A stretch of 64,000 nt of DNA from Thermogemmatispora aurantia (GTDB lineage Bacteria; Chloroflexota; Ktedonobacteria; Ktedonobacterales; Ktedonobacteraceae), in assembly GCF_008974285.1 (NCBI RefSeq), contig NZ_BKZV01000008.1:1-64000 (forward strand), in the 5' to 3' direction. Position 1 is the stretch's first letter, and every line of letters starts with the position of its first letter. Below are positions 54,100 to 63,287 of this stretch, piece by piece. The position numbers and the translations under genes were made by a program. The notes beneath the pieces were generated by a model. The model was given only the letters and a program-made list of their open reading frames with translations. It was not told the origin of the DNA and searched no databases.

Positions 54100-56353
54100 G
54101 CAGAGGTACCTCCAGTAAACGGCTCAGGATAGGCAGAACGAGGCGTGCACGCTTCTCATCGAGTCCGACAGTATCGCAGCTGCCCTCTTCTGGGCGAGGA
54201 CGGTACAGATAGCGAACCTTCTCACCCATAGCCTGCCGCTCGGCGTCGGTAAAGCCTTGAAAGGCCCGTCTCAGTAGAGGCAAAAGCAGCATAAACTGCT
54301 CAGTGATCAAATGCTGTAACCACTGGTCAAGCACGTACCACAGCTCATCCAGTGCAAGCAAGCGCTGGCCTCGGCCACTGAGCAGGCCCTCCAGCCAGAG
54401 GGCGGCCTCCTCGATTGGCACGGCGGGAGACAATTGGCGGCGGGCCAGTTTGGACAGGGTCGCGGTCTCCATCTTCTGCCGATCCAGGAGGAGCCGGCAG
54501 AAGTATCCGCGCAGGAGGGGGTGGGGTCGCTCTTCCTCGCTCAAGCGTTCCAACAGAGCGCACCACTCCTTGTGTAAATCCTCGTCGGCAAGTGTGAGGA
54601 TGCTGCTGTCCATATGTTGGATACTGGTCAGGAGCGTCCGAGCTGCCTCCTCATCGAGAGAGAGGCAGGCGCTCGGCAAGCTGATCAGTGTGCGGGCGAA
54701 GAAAGCCTCAACAACGGTGCGCACCTGCTGTGTATCACTTCCGCGCACATCACCATAGCGGGCGACGCGCGCCAGCGCTGGCATGGCATCCATGAGATGG
54801 CGCACATCGCTGGCCAGGGCGGCGCTGGCATGAACGCGTTCCAGCAGCCGCTCAAGGGCCGCCGGCAACTCGGCCTGTAGGACCTGATCCAGTAGCTCCG
54901 TGAGCTGCGCCGGTTGCTCGTAGTGCTCTGCCGCGTCGAGGGCAAAGCCTGTAGCAGCGCTTTCCAACGTATTGCCCCAAACGTTGGCTTCGATGATGAG
55001 CAGAGCAAACTCATGCTGCCATTGCAGTTTCCAACGCTCATGGAAGGTACCGCGCTTGCTGGCGGCGATGGCCTGTGGCTCGCCCCAGGGAATGCCCAGC
55101 AGACGCAGACGATGGAGCAGACGACTGCGGGCGCGGTCAGTCTCGTTGCGCAGATCCAGCTCCAGCTCTTTGACCTCGGGAGAGGGCTTCAAACGCAGGC
55201 GTCGCTGTTGTTGCTCCAGGTCGCGCTGCAGAGGAACCGCAGGTGTTTCCGGAGGGACCTTCCCCATGCGCGAGCCGATGACCAGCCGCTGCTCAATCAG
55301 CCGCATAGGGACCGTTTCTCCGCGGCAGAGCACGCTTTGAATAGCCTCTTGCAGCTCTACCAGACCTGGAGCACTCGCATCGCGCAATGCCGCCAGGGCC
55401 TCTGCTAAGCGTACGGTCTCGATCACATTGGCCGTTGAAACGTCGAACCCCTCCTGACGCAGCAGCTCAGCGGCGCGTATCACCCAGCGTAGCCCGGCCT
55501 GCGCTGGAGCCGACCAGAGAAGCTCATACCAGCCGGGGGCGGTGATGCCCGCGCCGTAGCCGCTGGCGTAGGTCAGACGGTCATTGCTCCAGGGAATCCA
55601 GGTTGCCGCGACATTCACGCGCTTCAAGCTTTGCAGCAGGCCGCGGTCATCGGCTTCAGAAAAGGCATCGAGCTTCTCCAGGGCTGGCAAGTGCCAGGCC
55701 CCGCAGATGACAGCAATGCGCTGGAAGCCTTCCGACCTGGCCCGGCGTAGCATCTGACGCATATGAGCCTCACGCCAGGCATCCTCCTCATTGCGTGGCG
55801 GGCGGCTATCGCGTAGCGCACGCATTGCCTCACGGATACCATCGAATAATCCTTGCGCGTTTTGCCGTTGCTCGATCTGCTGTTCCCACCACAGTTCATG
55901 ATCGGGGTAGCCGGCAGCGAAGGAGAGCAGGCTCAGCGGATCGTTAGCGATCTCCACCGTCGGCTCCTGCTCCTCCTCGTTAGGGACGCAAGGGGACAAG
56001 GAGGTTTCTTCCTCACGCTCTGCCTCCTGAGCTTGGCTGCCGAAGCGTAGGGCCAATGGCAAATCAATGAAACGGGCTGCGATGCCTTCCTGGAGGGCAT
56101 AGCGTAGCGCCTGCCACTCGGGCGAGAAGGCTGACAGTGGGTAGTAGCGGGCCTGGCGCGGCTGGTCAGGCCGATAGATGAGCAAAGCTACTGGCGGCAG
56201 CATGTGTGGATGGTTGAGCAGCGGTATAATCTCCTGAGCGTCAGCAGGGCCTTCGACCAGCACCAGGTCGGGGGCCAGCTCCTGGAGAGCTGTGCGCAGA
56301 CTGCGCGCACAGCCAGGACCATGATGGCGGATGCCGAACAGATGGAAGCTCAC
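54089..56353 (-). CDS. DUF5682 family protein
   Basis: This 754-residue protein has the N-terminal signature GIRHHGPG (7-14) followed by LVLVEGPADA, and a second motif AVICGAWHLPAL near 215. Function is unknown for the family. The paired histidines and GxxH-type motif resemble the TraB/Tiki/ChaN-like fold, which has metal-dependent peptidase members; that is my inference. The C-terminal two thirds are long helices with repeats of Glu/Leu. The GTG start at 56353 follows GGAGGTG. It sits between MoxR and VWA genes, an arrangement that recurs in this operon type. Confidence 0.9.
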   Translation of the reverse strand: MSFHLFGIRHHGPGCARSLRTALQELAPDLVLVEGPADAQEIIPLLNHPHMLPPVALLIYRPDQPRQARYYPLSAFSPEWQALRYALQEGIAARFIDLPLALRFGSQAQEAEREEETSLSPCVPNEEEQEPTVEIANDPLSLLSFAAGYPDHELWWEQQIEQRQNAQGLFDGIREAMRALRDSRPPRNEEDAWREAHMRQMLRRARSEGFQRIAVICGAWHLPALEKLDAFSEADDRGLLQSLKRVNVAATWIPWSNDRLTYASGYGAGITAPGWYELLWSAPAQAGLRWVIRAAELLRQEGFDVSTANVIETVRLAEALAALRDASAPGLVELQEAIQSVLCRGETVPMRLIEQRLVIGSRMGKVPPETPAVPLQRDLEQQQRRLRLKPSPEVKELELDLRNETDRARSRLLHRLRLLGIPWGEPQAIAASKRGTFHERWKLQWQHEFALLIIEANVWGNTLESAATGFALDAAEHYEQPAQLTELLDQVLQAELPAALERLLERVHASAALASDVRHLMDAMPALARVARYGDVRGSDTQQVRTVVEAFFARTLISLPSACLSLDEEAARTLLTSIQHMDSSILTLADEDLHKEWCALLERLSEEERPHPLLRGYFCRLLLDRQKMETATLSKLARRQLSPAVPIEEAALWLEGLLSGRGQRLLALDELWYVLDQWLQHLITEQFMLLLPLLRRAFQGFTDAERQAMGEKVRYLYRPRPEEGSCDTVGLDEKRARLVLPILSRLLEVPLHAD

Positions 56354-56356
56354 TGC

Positions 56357-57538
56357 TCAAATCACCTCCCGGCAGGCGCGGTAGAGGTCTTGCCAGTCAT
56401 GGCGCTCCTTCATCACCGTCTGCAAGTATTCCAGCCAGACAACGCGATCCTGTACCGGGTCCTTGACAATGGTGCCCGTCAGGCCAGCGGCCAGATCCCC
56501 AGCCCTAAGCGTCCCATCGCCATAATAAGCAGCCAAGGCCAGGCCGCTGTTAATGACCGAGATCGCCTCTGCGGTCGAGAGTGTGCCGCTAGGAACCTTG
56601 AGCTTCAGGCTGCCATCGAGCGTTTTCCCCTCGCGCAGCTCGCGAAAGATCATCACTACGCGCCGGATCTCCTCCAGCGCCGGTTTCTCGGCGGGCAACT
56701 CCAGGGCCCGGCCCAGGTCCGCCACGCGTCGCTCTACAATACGTACTTCTTCTTCCAGATTCGGGGGGAGCGGAAGCACCACTGTATTGAAGCGACGCAT
56801 CAGGGCACTTGAAAGATCGTTGACGCCCTTATCGCGATTGTTGGCCGTGGCAATGACATTGAAGCCCTTGCGCGCCTGCACCTCCATATTCAGCTCGGGG
56901 ATGGGGAGCGTCTTCTCCGAAAGGATAGTGATGAGCGTATCCTGTACCTCGCTGGAGATGCGCGTCAGCTCCTCGATACGGGCTAGCTTGCCTTCTCGCA
57001 TAGCCGTCATCAGCGGGCTGGCCACTAACGCCGCCGGCGTCGGCCCCTCTACGAGCAGCCGGGCGTAGTTCCAGCCATAGCGCAGGGCGCTCTCGTCTGT
57101 GCCCGCCGTACCCTGGATGAGCAGGGTTGAGTCACCAGAGATGGCCGCTGCCAGGTGCTCGCTGACCCAGGACTTGGCCGTCCCAGGCAGACCGTAGAGC
57201 AGCAAGGCGCGGTCTGTCGCCAGGGTACTGATCGCGATCTCGATCAGACGTGCGTTGCCGATGTACTTGGGAGAGACCTCGAAGCCGTTCGCTAGACGTC
57301 CACCGAGCAGGTAGGTGCGCACGGCCCAGGGCGAGAGGCGCCAGTTAGGAGGGCGCTGGCGCCTGTCAACTCTGGTCAGCTCCTCCAGCTCCTTAGCAAA
57401 CTGCTGTTCGGCATGCTGGCGCAGCAGGGCACTGACCTGCTGCGCCGCTGCTGCAGACTGGGTCTGAGCCTGCCCGTCAACTGAGGTCGTGGTGTCCTGC
57501 TCGCTGTGATGATGCTGTTCCTTCGCATCCTTTTTCAT
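56357..57538 (-). CDS. MoxR-type AAA+ ATPase
   Basis: This 393-residue ATPase has an N-terminal polar segment (1-60), then an AAA_5/MoxR module: Walker A GLPGTAKS (about 115-122), Walker B-like LARIEELTR, sensor ATANN and arginine-finger-like LMRRFN. In the Walker B area the acidic pair is Glu-Glu, not Asp-Glu, which is common in this subgroup. MoxR proteins act as chaperone-like remodelers with VWA partners. Its ATG overlaps the DUF5691 stop (TAATG) and it is followed by the DUF5682 gene after 3 bases. It is the likely motor of the operon. Confidence 0.95.
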   Translation of the reverse strand: MKKDAKEQHHHSEQDTTTSVDGQAQTQSAAAAQQVSALLRQHAEQQFAKELEELTRVDRRQRPPNWRLSPWAVRTYLLGGRLANGFEVSPKYIGNARLIEIAISTLATDRALLLYGLPGTAKSWVSEHLAAAISGDSTLLIQGTAGTDESALRYGWNYARLLVEGPTPAALVASPLMTAMREGKLARIEELTRISSEVQDTLITILSEKTLPIPELNMEVQARKGFNVIATANNRDKGVNDLSSALMRRFNTVVLPLPPNLEEEVRIVERRVADLGRALELPAEKPALEEIRRVVMIFRELREGKTLDGSLKLKVPSGTLSTAEAISVINSGLALAAYYGDGTLRAGDLAAGLTGTIVKDPVQDRVVWLEYLQTVMKERHDWQDLYRACREVI

Positions 57539-59169
57539 TATCTCTCCAGCTCCTTCAATAAATTGGAAAGAAAAGCTTTATCTTCTAGAAAAGCATTAAA
57601 AGATGGAATGATATTATTTCGAACGTAGTAACTCTGTGTTTTCTGTGGCAGTATTGGCTGGAGCACCTGCAGGGCGAAATCGAAACAGGCTTCAGGCAAG
57701 GCATTGCTGGCGATTTTCAGTCCTTTCTCCCACTGCTGCCACTCCTCTACAAGCTCCCAGGGTTCTACCTGCGATGACGCCTGTGTCGAGCGTTGTATCA
57801 GCTGTTGAAACCGGCCTTGTAGATACTCAATGAAGCTGCACCCAAAGGCGGCGCTCCACGGTCGGGGCAGTTTGGCCAGGAGCGCTAGCCAGCGCTTCGA
57901 CCAAGGCTGCTCAGGAGAGGCCAGCGCATGCAACAGAAACTGCTCTGCTTCCGGCTGTTCTAAGCAGCTGAGTAGCTCCTCGGCCTCGGCGAGGGGCTGA
58001 CGTTGGTCCGGGTCAAGCCACGAGAGGAGCGCACGCGCCCAAGAGGTTGCCCGATGAAGCAACGTCGCTTGTATGAGGCCCGCGAGCACCTGAGAGCGCC
58101 AGTCGCACTCAAGCAGGCGTATAATGCTGGCGGGCGAGAGCTGCAGCTGCTCCTCCCAAAAGCTGGGCGGGACCAGGCTGATCAATGCTTGCAGCCACAT
58201 GGCGCGATTTTCCTGTGATGAACCCAACTGCTCGATGCCAAAGCGGCGCCATGCTGGTGAATACGCCGCTGGTAGAACAGCATGTACGACGCCACCGTCC
58301 TCTGACCGCTCCTCTCTTTGCAGTAGGCCCTGAGCCACCAGGAGCAGCTCGCGGTGACAGGCAGAGGAAGGCAAGCGTACCAGCAATGCGGCGGCCAGAC
58401 GGCGCTCATGGTAGCTGCGCTGATCACGTACCTTTTCCAGGAAGACCTCATCGGCTTTCTCAAGGCCAATCTCAAATGTCCCCAATAAGGCCAGCCGCTG
58501 CTCTAGCCGCTCCTTCGGCCAGGCTTCTGCCAGCCATTGGCGAGCCAGGGGACGATTGTAGACGCGTAGCTGGCGCAGCAGGGCCAGCCGTTCAGGGGTA
58601 CTACTTTCCTGCCAGAGCAAGCTCAGTTCTTGCTCGCTCAACTCGGTTGCAGGCAGACTGCTGATCAGCACCTTGTGCCAGGCAGGGTGGAAGCGGGCCA
58701 GCCAGCGTCCGCGTTCCCCTACCAGTGAGGCTAAAACGGGCCGTAGAGCGGCAACAGTCTGGCTGGACAGCCCTTCATTGGACAGCATTTCAAAGAGAGT
58801 GGGCAACAGGTCAAAAGGCAGCCGACGACCGTGTCGGGCTACTAGCTCCAGAGCCTGGACCTGTTGCTCTCTTCTAGACTGCTGCAGAGCACTCTGGATC
58901 AATGCCGCGGCTTGCCATGAGCATGAAGGCAGCTTCTCTGGAGGTGCAGCGGCCATTGTCACTCCCAAAGGCAAGGTACTGGCCCCCGCAACGGCATAGA
59001 CAGCTTCCGACCCGGCCAGCAAGAGCAGCTTGCGTTCCAGAGACAAGGTCGCCGGCAGTTCGTCAACCAGTCGATCGAAAGGTGCGGAGGCGATATCTGG
59101 GGGAGGCTGCTCCTGACGTGTGCCGATCAAGGCATAATGGATCAGCGGCCTCAAGCGACTCATAGGCAT
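57538..59169 (-). CDS. DUF5691 family protein
   Basis: This 543-residue protein is assigned from the N-terminal pattern ALIGTRQEQPP, LSLERKLLLLAGSEAVYAVAG, and overall helical composition typical of DUF5691 proteins. The body is built of many Leu-rich helices of 30-40 residues, suggesting an alpha-solenoid scaffold. No catalytic motif is visible and the function is not known. ATGs at 59169 and 59163 are both possible. It lies between the SWIM gene and the MoxR gene and overlaps the latter by one base. Confidence 0.87.
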   Translation of the reverse strand: MPMSRLRPLIHYALIGTRQEQPPPDIASAPFDRLVDELPATLSLERKLLLLAGSEAVYAVAGASTLPLGVTMAAAPPEKLPSCSWQAAALIQSALQQSRREQQVQALELVARHGRRLPFDLLPTLFEMLSNEGLSSQTVAALRPVLASLVGERGRWLARFHPAWHKVLISSLPATELSEQELSLLWQESSTPERLALLRQLRVYNRPLARQWLAEAWPKERLEQRLALLGTFEIGLEKADEVFLEKVRDQRSYHERRLAAALLVRLPSSACHRELLLVAQGLLQREERSEDGGVVHAVLPAAYSPAWRRFGIEQLGSSQENRAMWLQALISLVPPSFWEEQLQLSPASIIRLLECDWRSQVLAGLIQATLLHRATSWARALLSWLDPDQRQPLAEAEELLSCLEQPEAEQFLLHALASPEQPWSKRWLALLAKLPRPWSAAFGCSFIEYLQGRFQQLIQRSTQASSQVEPWELVEEWQQWEKGLKIASNALPEACFDFALQVLQPILPQKTQSYYVRNNIIPSFNAFLEDKAFLSNLLKELER

Positions 59170-59200
59170 CACTTAAGCTTTATCTCTAAATGGCGACGAA

Positions 59201-60565
59201 TTACTTCTTGAATGAGAACAGCGATTGAAAGCCCCCGGTTGGGCTGATCATGGCCAGCGGAAACAGCTCTTCTCCGTTCCACTCGCCGATGAAAGTCACC
59301 GGATGGCCGCCCGCGAGGGCCAGGAGCTGCCAGTGTGGACCACGACTCAGCGGCAAAGCCTGCTCGTGGCGATCGCGTAGATACCAGTGCTGGCCCTTAT
59401 CCAGGCAGATAGGCGTTGCCTCACTGAGCACGCACAAGAAGCGCTCAAGCCAGGGTTGGCGTGCCAGGGCTGCCGCCACGGTTGCCAGGAACTCGGCGAA
59501 GCTCGCGGCCCCCGGCGAGCTACCGAGCGGCATGGCAGGGCTAATGGCCTCTAGCAGCCGGGCGCGCTGCGGATAAGCGCTTGGCCAAAAGATCAGCTCG
59601 GCCTCCTGTTCGCTGCCAAGTGGGTAATGCTCTGTAAAGGTTGGGGGCCTACCTGCTGGCGCATATTGCAGGAGCAGGGCCTGGCGGCCTGTCTGTCGCC
59701 CAAGCAGCCAGGTGCGCTGCTGCCAGAGCTGATCTCTTTGCTCCACACGTTGACCGAGGAATAACCAGTAATCGCGGACGCGCTCCCCGCGGGAGAGCAG
59801 TTCCTCTGATTGCAGGGGGAGGCCCAACGCTTGCCTGACATCCTCTTGCAGCTCAGGCTCCAGACGCTCCATATAGCGAAAAGCCTCGCTTAACAAAGCG
59901 AGCTTACCGAGCTGACGCAACAGGGACTCTGGCCAGTTGTGATGGCTATACGGCATTGCGATCAAGGCGCGTAGGCGAGAAGCCAGGCCCGGAAGCTGGG
60001 CATCATCCAGAGCGGCAGCCTCCTGCTCCCACTGGTGCAGCGTCTCACCTTGCAAATCGGCCAGTCCATTGCGCAGCACATCGCTGAGCCAGAGATCAAA
60101 GCGCTCCAGGCCCCGCAACATACGTTGCTGGCGTCGCTGACTGCGCCGCTGACGCTCTGGCTCCCCCTCTGGCGTCATCGCTAACGCGGCTCCTTTATCC
60201 TCCTGAGCCGCTTGTGGCTGATCTCCTCCCTGCCTGTGCGCTGTACGGCGTTTGAGCCAGGTTTCTACCCACTCTGGGGGCGCGGCGACTGGCACAGTAT
60301 CCGCGCTGGACATTGCCAGATAGAGTAGCCCGATGCTATGCTTACAAGGGATCTTGCGACTGGGGCAGGTACAGGAGGTCTTCAGCGAGAGCTTGTCGAT
60401 GCAGACACGATAGAGAGCACTGCCTTGGCATTCTCCCCAGAAGGCCCGCTCATCCTGACCCAGAGTCTGCCAGTGTCTCTGGTTGGCCAGCTCCTGCCCC
60501 GCCTTCATCACTTGCCCGTCGGGAGCAAGACTGGCAAGAACTGCAGGCGTTAATGCTGTCTCCAC
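59201..60565 (-). CDS. SWIM zinc-finger protein
   Basis: This 454-residue protein has a SWIM zinc finger near the N-terminus: Cys65, Cys67, Cys74 and His76 in the CxCx6CxH spacing. SWIM fingers bind nucleic acid or proteins. A basic/Gln-rich segment at about 110-150 follows, and the rest is helical with a C-terminal beta-rich part. The GTG start at 60565 is the first in frame. It is the first gene of the operon SWIM-DUF5691-MoxR-DUF5682-VWA and divergent from the Hsp20 gene. It is likely the targeting component of that system, by inference. Confidence 0.93.
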   Translation of the reverse strand: METALTPAVLASLAPDGQVMKAGQELANQRHWQTLGQDERAFWGECQGSALYRVCIDKLSLKTSCTCPSRKIPCKHSIGLLYLAMSSADTVPVAAPPEWVETWLKRRTAHRQGGDQPQAAQEDKGAALAMTPEGEPERQRRSQRRQQRMLRGLERFDLWLSDVLRNGLADLQGETLHQWEQEAAALDDAQLPGLASRLRALIAMPYSHHNWPESLLRQLGKLALLSEAFRYMERLEPELQEDVRQALGLPLQSEELLSRGERVRDYWLFLGQRVEQRDQLWQQRTWLLGRQTGRQALLLQYAPAGRPPTFTEHYPLGSEQEAELIFWPSAYPQRARLLEAISPAMPLGSSPGAASFAEFLATVAAALARQPWLERFLCVLSEATPICLDKGQHWYLRDRHEQALPLSRGPHWQLLALAGGHPVTFIGEWNGEELFPLAMISPTGGFQSLFSFKK

Positions 60566-60820
60566 TGTCTTATCTCTCTTCCCTCTTTCGTCTTCCTATG
60601 GGGGATATGCAGGAGATCATGCTCTGTAGGAGGGTTCTTTTCGTTCTGCGTCAACATGGAAACAGACCAATAAGTGGATGGTACGCCCGGCTTGCAGCAG
60701 AGCCTGACACTCTTGCTGGCTGGGTGTCGTGCCTCTTCTTAGAAGCAGAGAGAGTCAACCAGTAAAGCGATCGAACGAACTCAGCTGAGCATGTTTCTGA
60801 GCTTGGCAGGAGGATTGATC

Positions 60821-61222
60821 ATGCAAGAGAGACGAAAGATACATCACGTACCCGTTAAGATGTACCGGAGTAACGAGCGTCTAGTGGTGGCGGCTCCCAT
60901 GCCAGGCATGGAGCCGGAAGACATTCACATTGAGTTACAAGAAGACGGGCGCCTGATCCTGCACGGAGATATGCGTGCTCTGCTTAAAGACGTCAAAGAA
61001 CTGCTGATCGATGAATGGAGCATCGGTGCCTACCATCGCGAGCTGCAGCTGGTGCAACCAGTCGATGGCGAGCGCGCTACCGTCACCTATGGAAACGGTG
61101 TCCTGGTCGTAGCCTTACCGCTGAGCGTCACCATGCGCCCGGCTCATCTCACACTCTCGGCTCATGGTCAGGCACGTGGCCTGCATCAGGGCGGGGCAGG
61201 CCATCCCTCCACCTGGGCCTGA
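60821..61222 (+). CDS. Hsp20/alpha-crystallin family small heat-shock protein
   Basis: This 133-residue protein has the alpha-crystallin fold at about 15-105: RLVVAAPMPGMEPEDIHIELQ, then GRLILHGD and the later YHRELQLVQPVDGERATVTYGNGVLVVALP segment, where the GVL motif matches the conserved G-x-L of the domain. It is a cytosolic holdase. The ATG at 60821 follows AGGAGG. The C-terminal tail is Gly/His-rich without an obvious I-x-I anchor. A clear heat-shock (CIRCE) site is not seen upstream. Confidence 0.9.
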   Translation: MQERRKIHHVPVKMYRSNERLVVAAPMPGMEPEDIHIELQEDGRLILHGDMRALLKDVKELLIDEWSIGAYHRELQLVQPVDGERATVTYGNGVLVVALPLSVTMRPAHLTLSAHGQARGLHQGGAGHPSTWA

Positions 61223-61457
61223 ACAACGCTGCCTCAGCGCAGGCGGCTCATGTCTCTCCTGGCCTTTCTTTTCCCCTGAGCGCTTCTGGCAGCGTTTGCC
61301 TTCGCTGCGGTAACATAGAGGAAGGTCATTATTGGCTGTCTGTAGTCACCTTCCCGGAGATGGCTGATGTGCGATCTCTCTGGCGATCGTGCACTGGCCT
61401 GGCTTCTGGAGAGTTACCGGCAAGTAGAGCTGCAAAGGACAAGGAGGAAGAAGCACC

Positions 61458-62339
61458 GTGGCTGCCGATTTCACCTCTTCCACGGGGGAGAACCGCTATT
61501 TCATCGATATCGAGCAAGGAGCGGAGACTGCCCGGCTGCTTGAGCAGGAGCGGCTCTTTAGCGAAGCGATGGGGGGCTTATTGCCCGAGCTAGATGATCT
61601 CAGTCAACTTCGGCATGTGCTCGACATTGCCTGTGGCCCTGGAGGCTGGGCCCTGGAGCTAGCGGCGCGCTACTCTCACCTGGAGGTGGTGGGGATCGAT
61701 ATCAACCCGATCATGATCGATTATGCCCTCGCTACTGCCCGTGTGCGTGAACTGCCCAATGTCACCTTCGAAGTGGCGGATGCTCGCCAGCGCCTTCCCT
61801 TTCATGATGCCTCTTTTGATCTGGTCAATGCCCGACTGATTATGGCCTTTATGGATCAGCGGACCTGGCCTGCCCTTCTTGCGGAATGCCGGCGCCTGCT
61901 CCGTCCCGGTGGCATCATCCGTCTCACCGAGATAGAAACGCCGGTGAGCAATAGCCCGGCGTATCAGCGCCTTTACAACTGCCTCAACCGTGCGCTGGCC
62001 CTCCAGAAACGGACCTTTTCCGTCGACGGCAGCTCCACGGGGATCGTCTACATGCTGGCGCGCCTCCTGCGTCAAGCTGGCTTTATCGACATCCAGCGCC
62101 GGGCCTTCTATTATGACGGTTCCTATGGTATGCCCATGCATGACAGTGGCTACAGAGACATGCAAGCCCTTTTTTGCCTGACCAAGCCCTTCTTGCTAGC
62201 CAGCGGTGTCATTGACGACGCCGAATTTGAGCAGGTCTATCGGCAAATGCTGCAGGAAATGGCGGCAGAAGACTACACTATCGTGGGCTTTGGACTAACG
62301 GCCTGGGCTATTAATCCTAATGAGCCAACGAGCCATTGA
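61458..62339 (+). CDS. Class I SAM-dependent methyltransferase
   Basis: This 293-residue protein is a methyltransferase of the Methyltransf_25/UbiE-like type. Motif I reads VLDIACGPGGWALELA, strand 2 ends with VVGIDIN, then VADARQRLPFHDASFDLVNARLIMAF and LRPGGIIRLTE. The C-terminal part has YYYDGSYG-like aromatic segments that probably shape the acceptor site. The acceptor is unknown. The GTG start at 61458 is supported by AAGGAGG about 11 bases before it. It is a single gene between Hsp20 and a shared terminator. Confidence 0.93.
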   Translation: MAADFTSSTGENRYFIDIEQGAETARLLEQERLFSEAMGGLLPELDDLSQLRHVLDIACGPGGWALELAARYSHLEVVGIDINPIMIDYALATARVRELPNVTFEVADARQRLPFHDASFDLVNARLIMAFMDQRTWPALLAECRRLLRPGGIIRLTEIETPVSNSPAYQRLYNCLNRALALQKRTFSVDGSSTGIVYMLARLLRQAGFIDIQRRAFYYDGSYGMPMHDSGYRDMQALFCLTKPFLLASGVIDDAEFEQVYRQMLQEMAAEDYTIVGFGLTAWAINPNEPTSH

Positions 62340-62465
62340 GCTTGTGCGCCATCCAACCGCCCGGCTGCTGCCGTAGGGGCATCTGATCATCGGATCGCTA
62401 CCAGCCTTGTCTGGGGGCCTGGAGACGAGCGTGATCATGGCCCTAGACGGCACGCCTGACAACTT

Positions 62466-62494
62466 CCCCGGCCAGGCAGGAGACCTGGCCGGGG
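62466..62494. terminator. Bidirectional hairpin terminator
   Basis: CCCCGGCCAGG (62466-62476) pairs with CCTGGCCGGGG (62484-62494) with a 7-base loop, between the convergent methyltransferase and phosphoribosyltransferase genes. It lacks a T-run but is very stable. Confidence 0.7.
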
Positions 62495-62509
62495 TGGCCA
62501 ATGCCTCAT

Positions 62510-63055
62510 TTAGGAATCGGCCTCTTGCTGGGCCTCAATAGCGCTGGCCATCTCTGGGTGGAGCTGCCAGCGACCATCTATCAGCACCTGCTGGTCCCAG
62601 GGAAAGATCACCAGCTCATCCGTCTGCAGCGCCACACACGTGGGCTGTGGCTGTGCCCAGCTATGGCTGACCAGGGCGGCGGTCACGACATGAATCGCTC
62701 CAAGCGCACGCGCCTGCTCCGCTACCAGCGCCAAAGTTTCCCCGCTATCGGCGATCTCATCAACAACAGCAAGACGCTTGCCGGCGACATCCGGGACCAG
62801 CGGTACGTGCCAGACCGGTGAAGGGAAACGCACTTCATCCTCAAGGCGTCGACTCACACGCACTGGATAAAGGTCAAGCCGCAGTGCGCAGGCTGCTAAC
62901 GTGGCTGGAAAGAGGCCGGCGCGAGCAATACCAACAACAGCCTCGATCTGTTCTCTGGCTAGGCTCTCACACAGCTTGCGTCCTAATGAAGCGATCTCCT
63001 CCCAGGATAAAAAACGCACCCCGTGTCGATGGACATAATCGTAACTACGGATCAT
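62510..63055 (-). CDS. Phosphoribosyltransferase-fold protein
   Basis: This 181-residue protein has a type I PRTase fold with the PRPP-binding motif LAVVDEIADSGETL (about 95-110) and an early GIARAGLFPA loop. Closest style is xanthine/hypoxanthine-guanine PRTase-like proteins, often named Gpt-like. The C-terminal half is short and has several hydrophobic and Trp residues (WAQPQPT, FPWDQQ). It may salvage a purine or serve as a regulator. The ATG at 63055 follows AAGGAGG. A possible promoter (TTTGGA, 16 bases, TATCTA) is at 63090-63117. Confidence 0.9.
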   Translation of the reverse strand: MIRSYDYVHRHGVRFLSWEEIASLGRKLCESLAREQIEAVVGIARAGLFPATLAACALRLDLYPVRVSRRLEDEVRFPSPVWHVPLVPDVAGKRLAVVDEIADSGETLALVAEQARALGAIHVVTAALVSHSWAQPQPTCVALQTDELVIFPWDQQVLIDGRWQLHPEMASAIEAQQEADS

Positions 63056-63089
63056 GAAATCCGATGACCTCCTTTTCTTCCCCGCTGGC

Positions 63090-63117
63090 TAGATAATCCG
63101 CAGTGCGCTGGTCCAAA
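63090..63117 (-). promoter_or_regulatory. Possible promoter of the phosphoribosyltransferase gene
   Basis: TTTGGA (63112-63117) and TATCTA (63090-63095) on the minus strand are 16 bases apart, about 35 bases before the ATG. Confidence 0.35.
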
Positions 63118-63157
63118 GCTGACCTGCTCTCATGGACAGGGGGTAAACCATCAAGAG

Positions 63158-63215
63158 AAAAAACCTGCCAAGGCCCGCGAGCGAGCCGGCTGCAAGCTAT
63201 GCGGGCCTTGGCAGG
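63158..63215 (-). terminator. Rho-independent terminator after the LivF-type gene
   Basis: On the minus strand a perfect 15-bp stem (63201-63215 with 63164-63178) with a 22-base loop is followed by T6. It lies 73 bases after the stop of the ABC ATPase gene and is the clearest intrinsic terminator in the window. Confidence 0.88.
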
Positions 63216-63287
63216 CTTGATCCTTTGGCTGGCCGGGGCAAAGCGGCGCAGGAGCAGTACAGAGGGGTCAGGTAGAATGCCTGCGAC

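Noticed and set aside
60313-60765. Plus-strand frame of 150 codons
   Set aside because: It overlaps the SWIM gene start antisense and has no recognised domain.
60566-60820. CIRCE heat-shock element before Hsp20
   Set aside because: Only a short GACAC/GTGTC pair occurs; the 9-base TTAGCACTC arms are absent.
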